In this document: positions 1 to 7,097 of the stretch, one piece after another
How positions within the stretch are numbered: position 1 is the stretch's first letter
Layout of the letters: each line of letters starts with the position of its first letter
DNA from: Schlegelella_A sp036496385
Lineage (GTDB): Bacteria; Pseudomonadota; Gammaproteobacteria; Burkholderiales; Burkholderiaceae_C
DNA length: 22,267 nt
NCBI GenBank assembly: GCA_036496385.1
Contig: DASXLD010000023.1
Location: 1 to 22,267 of the forward strand
Direction of reading: 5' to 3'
The notes under the pieces: generated by a model
Told to the model about the DNA's origin: nothing
Database searches by the model: none
The model's input: only the letters and a program-made list of their open reading frames with translations
Made by a program: the position numbers and the translations under genes

Positions 1-797
1 TCGGCGAGCTGCTTCGTGATCTTGCCGTCGCCCTTCATGTCGGCGAAGTCGCGGACGCGCCGCAGCAGCCGGTTGGCGACGCGCGGCGTGCCGCGCGAGC
101 GGCGCGCGATCTCGAAGCCGCCTTCGGCGTCGAGCGGCACGTCGAGCAGGCCGGCCGAGCGGCGGACGATCTGCGCCAGCTCTTCGGCGCTGTAGAACTC
201 GAGCCTGGCGACGATGCCGAAGCGGTCGCGCAGCGGGTTGGTCAGCATGCCGGCGCGCGTCGTCGCACCGATCAGGGTGAACGGCTGCAGCTCGAGCTTG
301 ATCGAGCGCGCCGCCGGCCCTTCGCCGATCATGATGTCGATCTGGTAGTCCTCGAGCGCCGGGTAGAGGATCTCCTCGACGACCGGCGACAGGCGATGGA
401 TCTCGTCGATGAAGAGGACGTCGTTCTTCTCGAGGTTGGTCAGGATCGCGGCCAGGTCCTTCGGCTTTTCGAGCACCGGCCCCGACGTCTGGCGCAGCCC
501 CACGCCGAGTTCGTGGGCGATGATGTGCGAGAGCGTCGTCTTGCCGAGGCCGGGCGGGCCGAACAGCAGCACGTGGTCCATCGCCTCGCCGCGCCGCTTC
601 GCCGCACCGATGAAGATCTCGAGCTGCTCGCGTGCCTTCGCCTGGCCGACGTATTCAGCGAGCCCCTTGGGCCTGAGCGCCCGCTCGATCGCTTCTTCGG
701 CCGGCGAGCCGGGAACGCCGCTCACGACCCGTGCGTCCAGCGAGACCCGACCGGCGACCGGCGGCCGGGGCGCGAAGTCGTCGGTCTGGATGCTCAT
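1..797 (-). CDS. ruvB: Holliday junction branch-migration ATPase RuvB (3' end off window)
   Basis: RuvB is the hexameric AAA+ motor that, with RuvA, drives branch migration of Holliday junctions during recombination and repair. The 265 visible codons cover the AAA+ core. A Walker A motif GPPGLGKT lies near residue 80 and a Walker B segment FIDEIHRLS near residue 129. Further on are the family signatures IGATTRAGML and NPLRDRFG. The usual length is about 345 residues, so most of the C-terminal winged-helix DNA-binding domain lies beyond the left edge. The ATG at 797 gives the expected N-terminus MSIQTDDF. A GATAAT hexamer ends 5 nt upstream and no Shine-Dalgarno is visible, suggesting a leaderless mRNA. 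The partner ruvA is upstream on the same strand but separated by an opposite-strand gene, so ruvB probably has its own promoter. Identity is certain from the motifs. Confidence 0.97.
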   Translation of the reverse strand, partial: MSIQTDDFAPRPPVAGRVSLDARVVSGVPGSPAEEAIERALRPKGLAEYVGQAKAREQLEIFIGAAKRRGEAMDHVLLFGPPGLGKTTLSHIIAHELGVGLRQTSGPVLEKPKDLAAILTNLEKNDVLFIDEIHRLSPVVEEILYPALEDYQIDIMIGEGPAARSIKLELQPFTLIGATTRAGMLTNPLRDRFGIVARLEFYSAEELAQIVRRSAGLLDVPLDAEGGFEIARRSRGTPRVANRLLRRVRDFADMKGDGKITKQLA

Positions 798-802
798 GCG
801 GC

Positions 803-808
803 ATTATC
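803..808 (-). promoter_or_regulatory. -10-like hexamer GATAAT just upstream of ruvB
   Basis: On the minus strand the hexamer GATAAT is followed by GCCGC and then the ruvB ATG at 797, a 5-nt gap. This would place the transcription start at or next to the start codon. I see no clear -35 box. The element sits in the 41-bp gap between the divergent start codons of ruvB and the copper chaperone gene. Confidence 0.5.
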
Positions 809-838
809 GAACCTGCGCGACCGCCTCCAGGACCCTGC

Positions 839-1345
839 ATGAACACCCTTCGCCATCGCCCGTTCGCCGCGTTGCGATCGTGGCCGCTGGCCCTCGCTCT
901 CCTCGCTGGGATCGGCGTCGCCCACGACGCCAAGGTCGGCGAGATCGCGATCGGGCATCCTTTTGCCGCGCCGTCGATGGCCGGCACGACGACCGGCGCT
1001 GCCTACTTCGCCGTGCTCGAGAACACCGGCAGCACCGCCGATCGGCTGCTCGGCGCGACGACGCCGGTCGCCGCGCGCGTCGAGCTGCACACGATGGCCG
1101 TCGATGCGCAAGGCGTCATGCGAATGCGCGAGAGCGACGGCATCGCGCTCGCTCCGCACGCCAGGATCGAGATGCGTCCGGGCAGCGGCGTGCACCTGAT
1201 GCTGATGGGGCTGAAGGAGCCGCTCAAGGAAGGCGGCAGCTTTCCGATGACGCTGCGCTTCGAGCGCGCCGGCACCGTCGAGGTGATGGTCGTCGTACAG
1301 GCGGCGAAACCGGGCGCGGCCGCGTCGATGCCGCACATGCATTGA
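839..1345 (+). CDS. PCu(A)C-family periplasmic copper chaperone
   Basis: Members of the PCu(A)C (DUF461) family bind Cu(I) in the periplasm and deliver it to the CuA centre of cytochrome oxidase. The 168-residue product starts with a basic N-terminus and a hydrophobic stretch (residues about 14-28), a plausible Sec signal peptide ending near Ala-His-Asp. The metal site is visible as His84-Thr-Met86, Met94/Met96 and His119-Leu-Met121, the expected H-x-M...M...H-x-M pattern. The C-terminus ends in a Met/His-rich MPHMH tail that could also bind copper. I chose ATG 839 because it gives the signal peptide; an AGGA lies 6 nt upstream. The gene diverges from ruvB and converges with ruvA, so it splits the ruvAB locus. 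No SCO or oxidase genes are adjacent. Family assignment is confident; the copper role is inferred from the family. Confidence 0.9.
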   Translation: MNTLRHRPFAALRSWPLALALLAGIGVAHDAKVGEIAIGHPFAAPSMAGTTTGAAYFAVLENTGSTADRLLGATTPVAARVELHTMAVDAQGVMRMRESDGIALAPHARIEMRPGSGVHLMLMGLKEPLKEGGSFPMTLRFERAGTVEVMVVVQAAKPGAAASMPHMH

Positions 1346-1348
1346 CGC

Positions 1349-1379
1349 CGGCGGCCGCGTCGGCCGCAGTCGGCCGCCG
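1349..1379. terminator. Inverted repeat between convergent copper chaperone and ruvA genes
   Basis: CGGCGGCCG (1349-1357) and CGGCCGCCG (1371-1379) are a perfect 9-bp inverted repeat around a 13-nt loop, in the 40-bp gap between the two convergent stop codons. The loop contains a further CGGCCG. There is no T tract on either side, so it may be a non-canonical bidirectional terminator or simply a stem protecting both 3' ends. Confidence 0.45.
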
Positions 1380-1385
1380 CTGCCG

Positions 1386-1958
1386 CTACTTCGCCAGCGC
1401 CCGCAGCGCCAGCTTGATGCCGGCTGCGACCTCGATGTCGGCCGGCAGCGTCTTCAGCGTCGCCGTCGCTTCGCGGTCGCTGTAGCCGAGCGCGAGGAGT
1501 GCCTGCAGGATGTCGGCCTGCGCGCTCGATGCCATCGTCTGCGGTGCGCTGACGGCGTCGCCGAGCTTGCCCTTCAGCTCGAGCAGCAGCCGCTCGGCCG
1601 TCTTCTTGCCGATCCCCGGCACCTTGATCAGGCGGCCGCTCTCCTGCAGGCCGACCGCGCGCGCCAGCTCGTCGACCGAGAGGCCGGACAGGATCGAGAG
1701 CGCGGTGCGCGGGCCGACGCCCGAGATCTTGACGAGCAGGCGAAACGTCGAGCGCTCCTCGTGGGTGAGGAAGCCGAACAGGATCTGCGCATCCTCGCGG
1801 ACGACGAAATGCGTCAGCAGCGTAACGCGCTCGCCGAGCGCGGGCAGGTTGTAGAAGCTCGACATCGGCACGTCGACCTCGTAGCCGACGCCGCCGACGT
1901 CGACGAGCACTTGCGGCGGTGCCTTGGCGGCGAGTGTCCCGGTGAGGCGGCCGATCAT
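1386..1958 (-). CDS. ruvA: Holliday junction DNA-binding protein RuvA
   Basis: RuvA binds the four-way junction as a tetramer and loads RuvB. The 190-residue protein has normal length. The N-terminus MIGRLTGTL begins the OB-fold domain. Two helix-hairpin-helix motifs are visible: KISGVGPRTALSIL (around residues 77-90) and KVPGIGKKTAERLL (around 111-124). The C-terminal ALLALGYSDREA region is the flexible domain III that contacts RuvB. The ATG at 1958 is the family start. A GATAAT hexamer ends 8 nt before it with no Shine-Dalgarno. The gene diverges from phoH and is separated from ruvB by the copper chaperone gene on the other strand, unlike the contiguous ruvAB order usual in Proteobacteria. 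Confidence 0.97.
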   Translation of the reverse strand: MIGRLTGTLAAKAPPQVLVDVGGVGYEVDVPMSSFYNLPALGERVTLLTHFVVREDAQILFGFLTHEERSTFRLLVKISGVGPRTALSILSGLSVDELARAVGLQESGRLIKVPGIGKKTAERLLLELKGKLGDAVSAPQTMASSAQADILQALLALGYSDREATATLKTLPADIEVAAGIKLALRALAK

Positions 1959-1966
1959 GGGCGCCG

Positions 1967-1972
1967 ATTATC
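1967..1972 (-). promoter_or_regulatory. -10-like hexamer GATAAT just upstream of ruvA
   Basis: The minus-strand GATAAT is 8 nt before the ruvA ATG at 1958. The gap contains no Shine-Dalgarno, compatible with a leaderless or nearly leaderless transcript. A second, outward-facing -10-like element for phoH lies 15 bp away. Confidence 0.45.
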
Positions 1973-1987
1973 GGTGCCCCTTCGCGC

Positions 1988-1993
1988 GACAAT
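1988..1993 (+). promoter_or_regulatory. Possible -10 hexamer GACAAT upstream of phoH
   Basis: GACAAT lies on the plus strand between the divergent ruvA and phoH genes. Transcription would start near 2000, giving roughly a 20-nt leader to GTG 2022 or almost none to an in-frame TTG at 2004. This is weaker evidence than at the other genes because the start codon itself is uncertain. Confidence 0.3.
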
Positions 1994-2021
1994 CGCCGTC
2001 CCTTTGGCCACTCGCGGTGCC

Positions 2022-2984
2022 GTGATCCTTCGCCACGCCTTCATTCCGCCTGACAACGGCCGCCTCGCCAATCTGGCCGGCAGCTTCGACGAGCATCTGC
2101 GAACGATCGCCGCAGCGTTCGACGTCAAGATCCAGCGCCGCAACGAGTCGTTTCGCGTCGAGGGCGCGAAAGGGCACGCCGAGCGCGCAGTCGTGCTGCT
2201 GCAGCAGCTCTACGGGCGGGCGACGCGGCCGATCGGCGCCGAGGAGGTCGAGCTCGCGATCCTCGAGGCGATGAGCGACGACCCCGGCCGCGCCGCCGGC
2301 GAGCGCGCCGACGTCGACCTCCGGCTCAGGACGCGCCGCGCCGACCTCGCCGGCCGGACGCCGAACCAGGTCGCGTACCTGAAGAACATCCTCGGCCACG
2401 ACATCACCTTCGGCATCGGCCCGGCCGGGACCGGCAAGACCTATCTCGCGGTCGCCTGCGCGGTCGATGCTCTCGAGCGCAACGCCGTGCAGCGCATCCT
2501 GCTGACGCGGCCGGCGGTCGAGGCCGGCGAGCGGCTCGGCTTTCTGCCCGGCGATCTGGCGCAGAAGGTCGATCCGTACCTGCGGCCGCTCTACGACGCG
2601 CTTTACGAGCTGATGGGGATCGAGCGCGTCGGCAAGGCGTTCGAGAAGGGCACGCTCGAGGTCGCGCCGCTCGCGTTCATGCGCGGGCGCACGCTCAACC
2701 ACGCGTTCGTCATCCTCGACGAGGCGCAGAACACGACCCCCGAGCAGATGAAGATGTTCCTGACCCGGATCGGCTTCGGCGCCAAGGCGGTCGTCACCGG
2801 CGATACCAGCCAGGTCGACCTGCCGAAGGGCAGCGTCTCGGGGCTGATCCACGCCGAGCAGGTGCTGCGCGACGTCAAGGGCATCGCGACGACGCGCTTC
2901 ACCTCGGCCGACGTCGTCCGCCATGCGCTCGTCGCGCGCATCGTCGAGGCCTATGACGCTGCGAGCGGCGAAGACCGTCGCTAG
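2022..2984 (+). CDS. phoH: PhoH-family ATPase (YbeZ type)
   Basis: PhoH/YbeZ proteins are P-loop ATPases with a helicase-like fold that work with the endoribonuclease YbeY in RNA processing. From GTG 2022 the product has 320 residues, the usual size. The N-terminal FIPPDNGRLANLAGSFDEHL segment is the conserved small RNA-binding-type domain. The Walker A motif GPAGTGKTY is at 133-141, the Walker B motif ILDEAQN is around 231-237, and the VTGDTSQVDLP motif follows. The start is uncertain: in-frame GTG 1974 and TTG 2004 are alternatives, and none has a good Shine-Dalgarno. GTG 2022 best matches the usual family N-terminus. The gene overlaps ybeY by 32 nt. miaB, which often precedes it, is absent; ruvA diverges instead. 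Confidence 0.92.
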   Translation: MILRHAFIPPDNGRLANLAGSFDEHLRTIAAAFDVKIQRRNESFRVEGAKGHAERAVVLLQQLYGRATRPIGAEEVELAILEAMSDDPGRAAGERADVDLRLRTRRADLAGRTPNQVAYLKNILGHDITFGIGPAGTGKTYLAVACAVDALERNAVQRILLTRPAVEAGERLGFLPGDLAQKVDPYLRPLYDALYELMGIERVGKAFEKGTLEVAPLAFMRGRTLNHAFVILDEAQNTTPEQMKMFLTRIGFGAKAVVTGDTSQVDLPKGSVSGLIHAEQVLRDVKGIATTRFTSADVVRHALVARIVEAYDAASGEDRR

Positions 2985-3429
2985 CCAGGGCGCGCCGCGC
3001 CTGCGGCTGTCGCTGCAGCTCGTCGACGGCCGCCATCGCGCCGTGCTCGCGCGCACCGATGTCGCGCGCTGGATCCGCGCCGCGCTCGCGGTGCCCGCCG
3101 AGATCGCGGTGCGGGTCGTCGACGAGGACGAAGGGCTCGCCCTCAACGCGCGATACCGCAACCAACGCCACGCCACCAACGTGCTCACCTTCGCCTACGC
3201 CAGCGAGCCGCTGCTCGCCGCCGACCTCGTGCTCTGCGCGCCGGTCGTCGAGCGCGAGGCGGTGGCGGCGGGTGTGCCGCTCGCCGCCCACTACGCGCAT
3301 CTCGTCGTCCACGGCACGTTGCACGCGCAGGGCTTCGACCACGAGCGCGCGGCCGAGACGAGGCGGATGGAAGCGCGCGAGCGCGAGATCCTGGCGCAAC
3401 TCGGCTTCGCCGACCCGTACCCGGCGTAG
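2953..3429 (+). CDS. ybeY: Endoribonuclease YbeY (16S rRNA maturation factor)
   Basis: YbeY is a metal-dependent single-strand endoribonuclease that matures the 16S rRNA 3' end and takes part in ribosome quality control. The 158-residue protein carries the signature HGTLHAQGFDH (residues 120-130), whose three histidines (120, 124, 130) bind the metal. The upstream NVLTFAYASE segment is also typical. ATG 2953 gives a normal length; the start lies inside the end of phoH, so the two are translationally coupled. The usual downstream corC/ybeX and lnt genes are not here; the gene is followed by a hairpin and a convergent transporter gene. A high-confidence call. Confidence 0.95.
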   Translation: MTLRAAKTVASQGAPRLRLSLQLVDGRHRAVLARTDVARWIRAALAVPAEIAVRVVDEDEGLALNARYRNQRHATNVLTFAYASEPLLAADLVLCAPVVEREAVAAGVPLAAHYAHLVVHGTLHAQGFDHERAAETRRMEAREREILAQLGFADPYPA

Positions 3430-3448
3430 CCTCGGGTGCTCCCGAGGC
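3429..3448. terminator. Perfect hairpin between convergent ybeY and EamA genes
   Basis: GCCTCGGG (3429-3436), loop TGCT, CCCGAGGC (3441-3448) form a perfect 8-bp stem with a 4-nt loop. It starts at the last base of the ybeY stop codon and ends 4 bp before the stop codon of the opposite-strand gene. Its symmetry suits a shared bidirectional terminator, although no T tract follows in either direction. Confidence 0.6.
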
Positions 3449-3452
3449 GCGT

Positions 3453-4376
3453 CTAGAGGTTGCCGGCTTCGGCGGCTGCGGCCGGCGCGCGCGGCCCGCG
3501 TGTCGGCCACATCACCGAGGCGATCGCGAGCAGCACGAGGACGATCGCAGCGCCGTCCTGCCAGTGCAGCGACTCGCCGAGCCACCACGCGCCGGCGACG
3601 GTGCCGAGGACGGGGATCAGCATCACCGACATGCTCGACGCGACCGGCGGCAGATTGCGAGCCAGGATCAGCCAGATCGGCTGGGCGAGGCCGAAGATCA
3701 GGACCGCGTTGTAGGTGATCGCGGCGGTCGTCGCCGCGCTGGGGGCGTGCCAGCGGTCGCGCTCGAAGACCGCGGTCGCGACGGTCATCACCAGCGTCGT
3801 CGCGAGCGTCATCCAGAAGACGATCGCGAGCGTCGGCGCAGTGATCGTGGTGCGGCGCATCCGCTGCGTGCCGAGCGCCCAGAGCGCGGCGGCGACGAGC
3901 ATGCCGAGCGCGGCGAGCGGCCGGCCGGCGATCGACGCGAACTCGTGCCAGAGCAGGAGCGAAACGCCGACGCCGGCGGCGACGACGCCGGCGACGTGGC
4001 GAGGCCGAAGGCGTTCGCCGAACACGGCGACGCCCCAGAGGGCCGAGAAGATCGGCATCGTGTAGCCGAGGATCGCCGCCCGCCCCGACGACAGTGCCTG
4101 CACGGCGAGGATCGCGAGCACGTGCCAGACGATCATGTTGGTGACCGAGAGCTCGGCGAGCTCGCGCCAGTCCTTGCGCGGGATCCGAAACGGGGTCCGC
4201 CGGACGAGCAGCACCGCGGCGAGAACCGGCAAGCCGAGCCACATCGACAGGGCGCGAAAGCCGAGCGGCGGAAAGGCGGTGACGCCGACCTTCATCACCG
4301 GCCAGTTCAGGCCCCAGATGATCGTCAGGAAGGCGAGCAGCACGAGCTGCCGGCGATCGAACGCGAAGTCGTTCAA
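3453..4376 (-). CDS. EamA/DMT-family transporter
   Basis: This 307-residue protein has about ten hydrophobic segments and the two-repeat layout of the EamA (drug/metabolite transporter) family. The first helix, LVLLAFLTIIWGLNWPVMKVG, has the classic WG-x-N/x-W motif. The second half repeats it, with LAALGMLVAAALWALGTQRMRR and a closing SSMSVMLIPVLGTVAGAWWLGE helix pair. The substrate cannot be predicted; relatives export amino acids or metabolites. The gene begins 10 bp after the stop of the CorA-like gene, so it is the last gene of a hemB-corA-eamA operon. ATG 4376 is chosen because it directly precedes the first helix after a short cytoplasmic N-terminus. Confidence 0.85.
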   Translation of the reverse strand: MNDFAFDRRQLVLLAFLTIIWGLNWPVMKVGVTAFPPLGFRALSMWLGLPVLAAVLLVRRTPFRIPRKDWRELAELSVTNMIVWHVLAILAVQALSSGRAAILGYTMPIFSALWGVAVFGERLRPRHVAGVVAAGVGVSLLLWHEFASIAGRPLAALGMLVAAALWALGTQRMRRTTITAPTLAIVFWMTLATTLVMTVATAVFERDRWHAPSAATTAAITYNAVLIFGLAQPIWLILARNLPPVASSMSVMLIPVLGTVAGAWWLGESLHWQDGAAIVLVLLAIASVMWPTRGPRAPAAAAEAGNL

Positions 4377-4386
4377 CGCGCTGGGG

Positions 4387-5484
4387 TCAGGAGCGGCGAC
4401 CGAGGTAGCGCTTGCGCCAGAAGAACACGCTCATGCCGCCGCCGACCGCAAGCATGAAGAGAAAGGTGATCCAGAATCCGGTCGGGCTGTGGATCAGCGG
4501 CAGCCCCTCGAAGTTCATGCCGAAGAACCCGGTCACCAGGTTCAGAGGCAGGAAGATCGCCGTCAGCACGGTGAGCGCGCGCATGATGTTGTTGGTGCGG
4601 TTGCCCTGTTCGGAGAAGTGCATCTGCACCGCGGTCTCCGACGACGCCTCGAGGCGGCGCACGTGCGAGAGCACGCGCTCGATGTGCTCGAGCACGTCGC
4701 GCGAGCGGACGCGCAGCTGCTCGCGCTCGCGCCGTGCGGCGTCGCTCTCGGGCTCGGGCCACTCCTCGAGCGCATCGAGCCATTCGACGAGCGCGGCGCG
4801 CTGGTCCTCGCAGGTGTCCTCGAGCAGGTGGAGTGCGTTGCGCGAGTCGAGCAGCAGCCGCCACCCGCCGCCGCGTCGCGGGTCGAACAGCTGCTCCTGC
4901 AGCTCGTCGAGCTGCTTGGTGAGAAGCTTCCTCAGCTCGAGATAGCTGTCGACCATGTAGTTGACCATCCGCAGCATCAGGTCGGCGGGGCCGGTCGGCA
5001 TGCGCGCGCTCGCGCGGCCCTCGGCGCTGCCCGTCTGGTTCTGCAGCCGCTGGGCGAAGAACTCGCGCACCTGGCAGTCGGTCGGATGGACGCTCAGCAG
5101 GAAGCGGTCGAAGACGACGAAGCCGACCGGGCTGGTGTCGATCATGTCGATCGCGCTCTGCCGGCCCGCCGACGGTGGTCCGTCGGCGTCGATCGAAGCC
5201 GTCGCCCCGGCCGCCAGACGCCGGAAGACGAGGATGTCGTACGCCGACGTGTAGTCGAACCGCGACGGCAGCTGGCCGTTGACGAGGTCGGCGATGTGCA
5301 GCTCGAACAGCTGCGCGCCGCTCCAGGCGAGCAGCCTGGCCTGAAGCTCGGCGGTCGCCTCCTCGAACGCCGGGCGGCTGCAGGCGATCCAGACGTAGCC
5401 GTTCGCCGGCAGCGCGTCGGGGAGTGCCTGCAGCTCGGTGAACTGGTCACCGAAGATGTGGAACGCGCGCAGCGGCTGCGCCAT
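4387..5484 (-). CDS. CorA-like magnesium transporter
   Basis: CorA-family proteins form homopentameric channels for Mg2+ (some for Zn2+, Ni2+ or Co2+). The 365-residue product has a long soluble N-terminal domain (1-300) with a charged helical region at about 165-290, then two C-terminal transmembrane helices (about 303-321 and 336-355). The signature GMN is at 322-324 at the end of the first helix, and the positively charged tail RKRYLGRRS is typical. The acidic MPEL loop of E. coli CorA is replaced here by FEGLPLIHSP. The N-terminal domain resembles the broader CorA family rather than E. coli CorA closely. ATG 5484 lies 14 bp after the hemB stop, so the two are almost certainly co-transcribed. 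Substrate preference for Mg2+ is a family inference. Confidence 0.88.
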   Translation of the reverse strand: MAQPLRAFHIFGDQFTELQALPDALPANGYVWIACSRPAFEEATAELQARLLAWSGAQLFELHIADLVNGQLPSRFDYTSAYDILVFRRLAAGATASIDADGPPSAGRQSAIDMIDTSPVGFVVFDRFLLSVHPTDCQVREFFAQRLQNQTGSAEGRASARMPTGPADLMLRMVNYMVDSYLELRKLLTKQLDELQEQLFDPRRGGGWRLLLDSRNALHLLEDTCEDQRAALVEWLDALEEWPEPESDAARREREQLRVRSRDVLEHIERVLSHVRRLEASSETAVQMHFSEQGNRTNNIMRALTVLTAIFLPLNLVTGFFGMNFEGLPLIHSPTGFWITFLFMLAVGGGMSVFFWRKRYLGRRS

Positions 5485-5498
5485 GGCGCCGGCAGCCG

Positions 5499-6506
5499 CT
5501 AGGCGTCGCGGCCGAGCAGGCGCGCCGCGGCGAGCGCGAAGTAGGTGAGGACGCCGTCGGCGCCGGCGCGCCGGAACGCGCCGAGCACCTCCATCATCGT
5601 CGCGTCGTGGTCGAGCCAGCCACGCTCGGCGGCCGCCTTCAGCATCGCGTACTCGCCGCTCACCTGGTAGACGAACGTCGGGACGCGGAACTCGTCCTTG
5701 ACGCGACGGACGATGTCGAGATAGGGCAGCCCGGGCTTGACCATGACCATGTCGGCGCCTTCGGCGATGTCGAGCGCAACCTCGCGCAAGGCTTCGTCGC
5801 TGTTGCCCGGGTCCATCTGGTAGACCTTCTTGTTGCTCTTGCCGAGGTTGGCCGCCGAGCCGACCGCGTCGCGGAACGGGCCGTAGAACGCGCTCGCGTA
5901 CTTGGCGCTGTACGCCATGATCCGGGTGTGGATGTGGCCGGCCTCCTCGAGGCCGGTGCGGATCGCGCCGATGCGGCCGTCCATCATGTCGCTCGGCGCG
6001 ACGATGTCGACTCCGGCTTCGGCCTGCACCAGCGCCTGGCGCACCAGCACCGCGACGGTCTCGTCGTTGACGATGTAGCCGGTGCTGTCGAGCAGGCCAT
6101 CCTGACCGTGCGTGGTGAACGGGTCGAGCGCGACGTCGGTCATGATGCCGAGCTCGGGGAAGCGCTTCTTCAGCTCGCGGACGACGCGCGGCACGAGGCC
6201 CTTGTCGTTCAGTGCCTCGCGCCCGTCCTCGCTCTTCAGCGATGGCTCGAGGACCGGGAAAAGCGCCATCACCGGGATGCCGAGGCGGACGCACTCCTCG
6301 GCGACGGGATAGAGGCGATCGAGGGTCACGCGCTGCACGCCGGGCATCGACTGAACGTCCTGCGCGACGTTCTGGCCGTCGAGAACGAACACCGGCAGGA
6401 TGAGGTCGCTCGCGTGGACGCGCGATTCGCGCACGAGGTCGCGGCTCCAGGCTTCGCGGCGCAGGCGCCGCGGGCGGCTCGCGGGGTAGGGCGGCGGCGT
6501 CAGCAC
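5499..6506 (-). CDS. hemB: Delta-aminolevulinic acid dehydratase (porphobilinogen synthase), Mg-type
   Basis: HemB condenses two 5-aminolevulinate molecules to porphobilinogen, the first common tetrapyrrole step. The 335-residue protein has the two active-site lysines, Lys202 in AYSAKYASAFYGPFR and the Schiff-base Lys257 in MVMVKPG. At residues 124-137 the sequence is DVALDPFTTHGQDG, so the cysteine triad of zinc-dependent enzymes is replaced by Ala/Asp/Asp. This is the form seen in Mg-requiring enzymes such as that of Pseudomonas. The start is GTG 6506, preceded by a TAGAAT hexamer at a 6-nt gap and no Shine-Dalgarno. It heads the hemB-corA-eamA operon and diverges from hemJ. Confidence 0.97.
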   Translation of the reverse strand: MLTPPPYPASRPRRLRREAWSRDLVRESRVHASDLILPVFVLDGQNVAQDVQSMPGVQRVTLDRLYPVAEECVRLGIPVMALFPVLEPSLKSEDGREALNDKGLVPRVVRELKKRFPELGIMTDVALDPFTTHGQDGLLDSTGYIVNDETVAVLVRQALVQAEAGVDIVAPSDMMDGRIGAIRTGLEEAGHIHTRIMAYSAKYASAFYGPFRDAVGSAANLGKSNKKVYQMDPGNSDEALREVALDIAEGADMVMVKPGLPYLDIVRRVKDEFRVPTFVYQVSGEYAMLKAAAERGWLDHDATMMEVLGAFRRAGADGVLTYFALAAARLLGRDA

Positions 6507-6512
6507 GGCGCG

Positions 6513-6518
6513 ATTCTA
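6513..6518 (-). promoter_or_regulatory. -10 hexamer TAGAAT just upstream of hemB GTG
   Basis: On the minus strand TAGAAT is followed by 6 nt and the GTG start at 6506. A -10 box at this spacing places the first transcribed base on the start codon, predicting a leaderless mRNA. No obvious -35 is seen in the GC-rich sequence upstream. Confidence 0.5.
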
Positions 6519-6624
6519 GGCGGGCGTCGGCGGGCGGCTGAGTCGAGCGCAAGGGTGGCGGCAGCGTCCAGCAGGTCCGAGCGCGAGGGCGGCGGCCGGC
6601 GGGAGTCGACCGATCGCCGGCGCC

Positions 6625-6630
6625 GATAAT
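6625..6630 (+). promoter_or_regulatory. -10 hexamer GATAAT just upstream of hemJ
   Basis: GATAAT is followed by 7 nt and the hemJ ATG at 6638, again with no Shine-Dalgarno. It faces away from the hemB promoter in the 131-bp divergent gap. The rest of that gap is GC-rich and I recognise nothing else in it. Confidence 0.5.
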
Positions 6631-6637
6631 TGCATCG

Positions 6638-7072
6638 ATGGGATATCTCTGGGTCAAGGCGCTTCACATCGTCTTCGTCAGCAGCTGGTTCGCCGGCCTC
6701 TTCTATCTGCCGCGGCTGTTCGTCAATCTCGCGACCGTTCCCGCCGACAGCCATGCCGAGCGCGAGCGATTGCTCGTGATGGCGAGAAAGCTCTATCGCT
6801 TCTCGGGCCTGCTGATGGTCATCGCGATCGCGCTCGGCCTCGTCCTCTGGCTCGGCTATGGCGTCGGCAAGGGGCCGCACAACTACTGGCTGCACGCCAA
6901 GATCGCGCTCGTGCTGGTCGCGATCGGCTATCACCACGCGTGCCGCTCGCTGCTGCGAAAGTTCGAGGAGTTCGCCAACACTCGCAGCGAGCGCTGGTTC
7001 CGGGTCTTCAACGAGACCGCGATTCTTCTCTTCACGGCGATCGTGGTGCTCGCCGTCGTCAAGCCGTTCTGA
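6638..7072 (+). CDS. hemJ: Protoporphyrinogen oxidase HemJ
   Basis: HemJ (PF03653, formerly UPF0093) is the membrane-bound oxidase converting protoporphyrinogen IX to protoporphyrin IX in many Gram-negative bacteria that lack HemG or HemY. The 144-residue protein opens with MGYLWVKALHIVFVSSWFAG, where His10 is the conserved haem-ligand position. It has about four transmembrane helices: 4-27, 52-75, 84-102 and 124-142. The conserved KLY and the WLHAKIALV segments are present. It sits back to back with hemB, consistent with a haem-biosynthesis role. A family name of CopD/DUF may be seen in databases, but the HemJ identification is well supported by sequence and neighbour. Confidence 0.92.
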   Translation: MGYLWVKALHIVFVSSWFAGLFYLPRLFVNLATVPADSHAERERLLVMARKLYRFSGLLMVIAIALGLVLWLGYGVGKGPHNYWLHAKIALVLVAIGYHHACRSLLRKFEEFANTRSERWFRVFNETAILLFTAIVVLAVVKPF

Positions 7073-7097
7073 GGTGCCGGGCGGCCGGCCGCAGACG

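Noticed and set aside
4387..6657. One continuous minus-strand frame through the CorA-like gene and across hemB, as if a giant fusion
   Set aside because: Only the part after ATG 5484 looks like a protein. Upstream it is an out-of-frame reading of hemB, so it is not a fusion.
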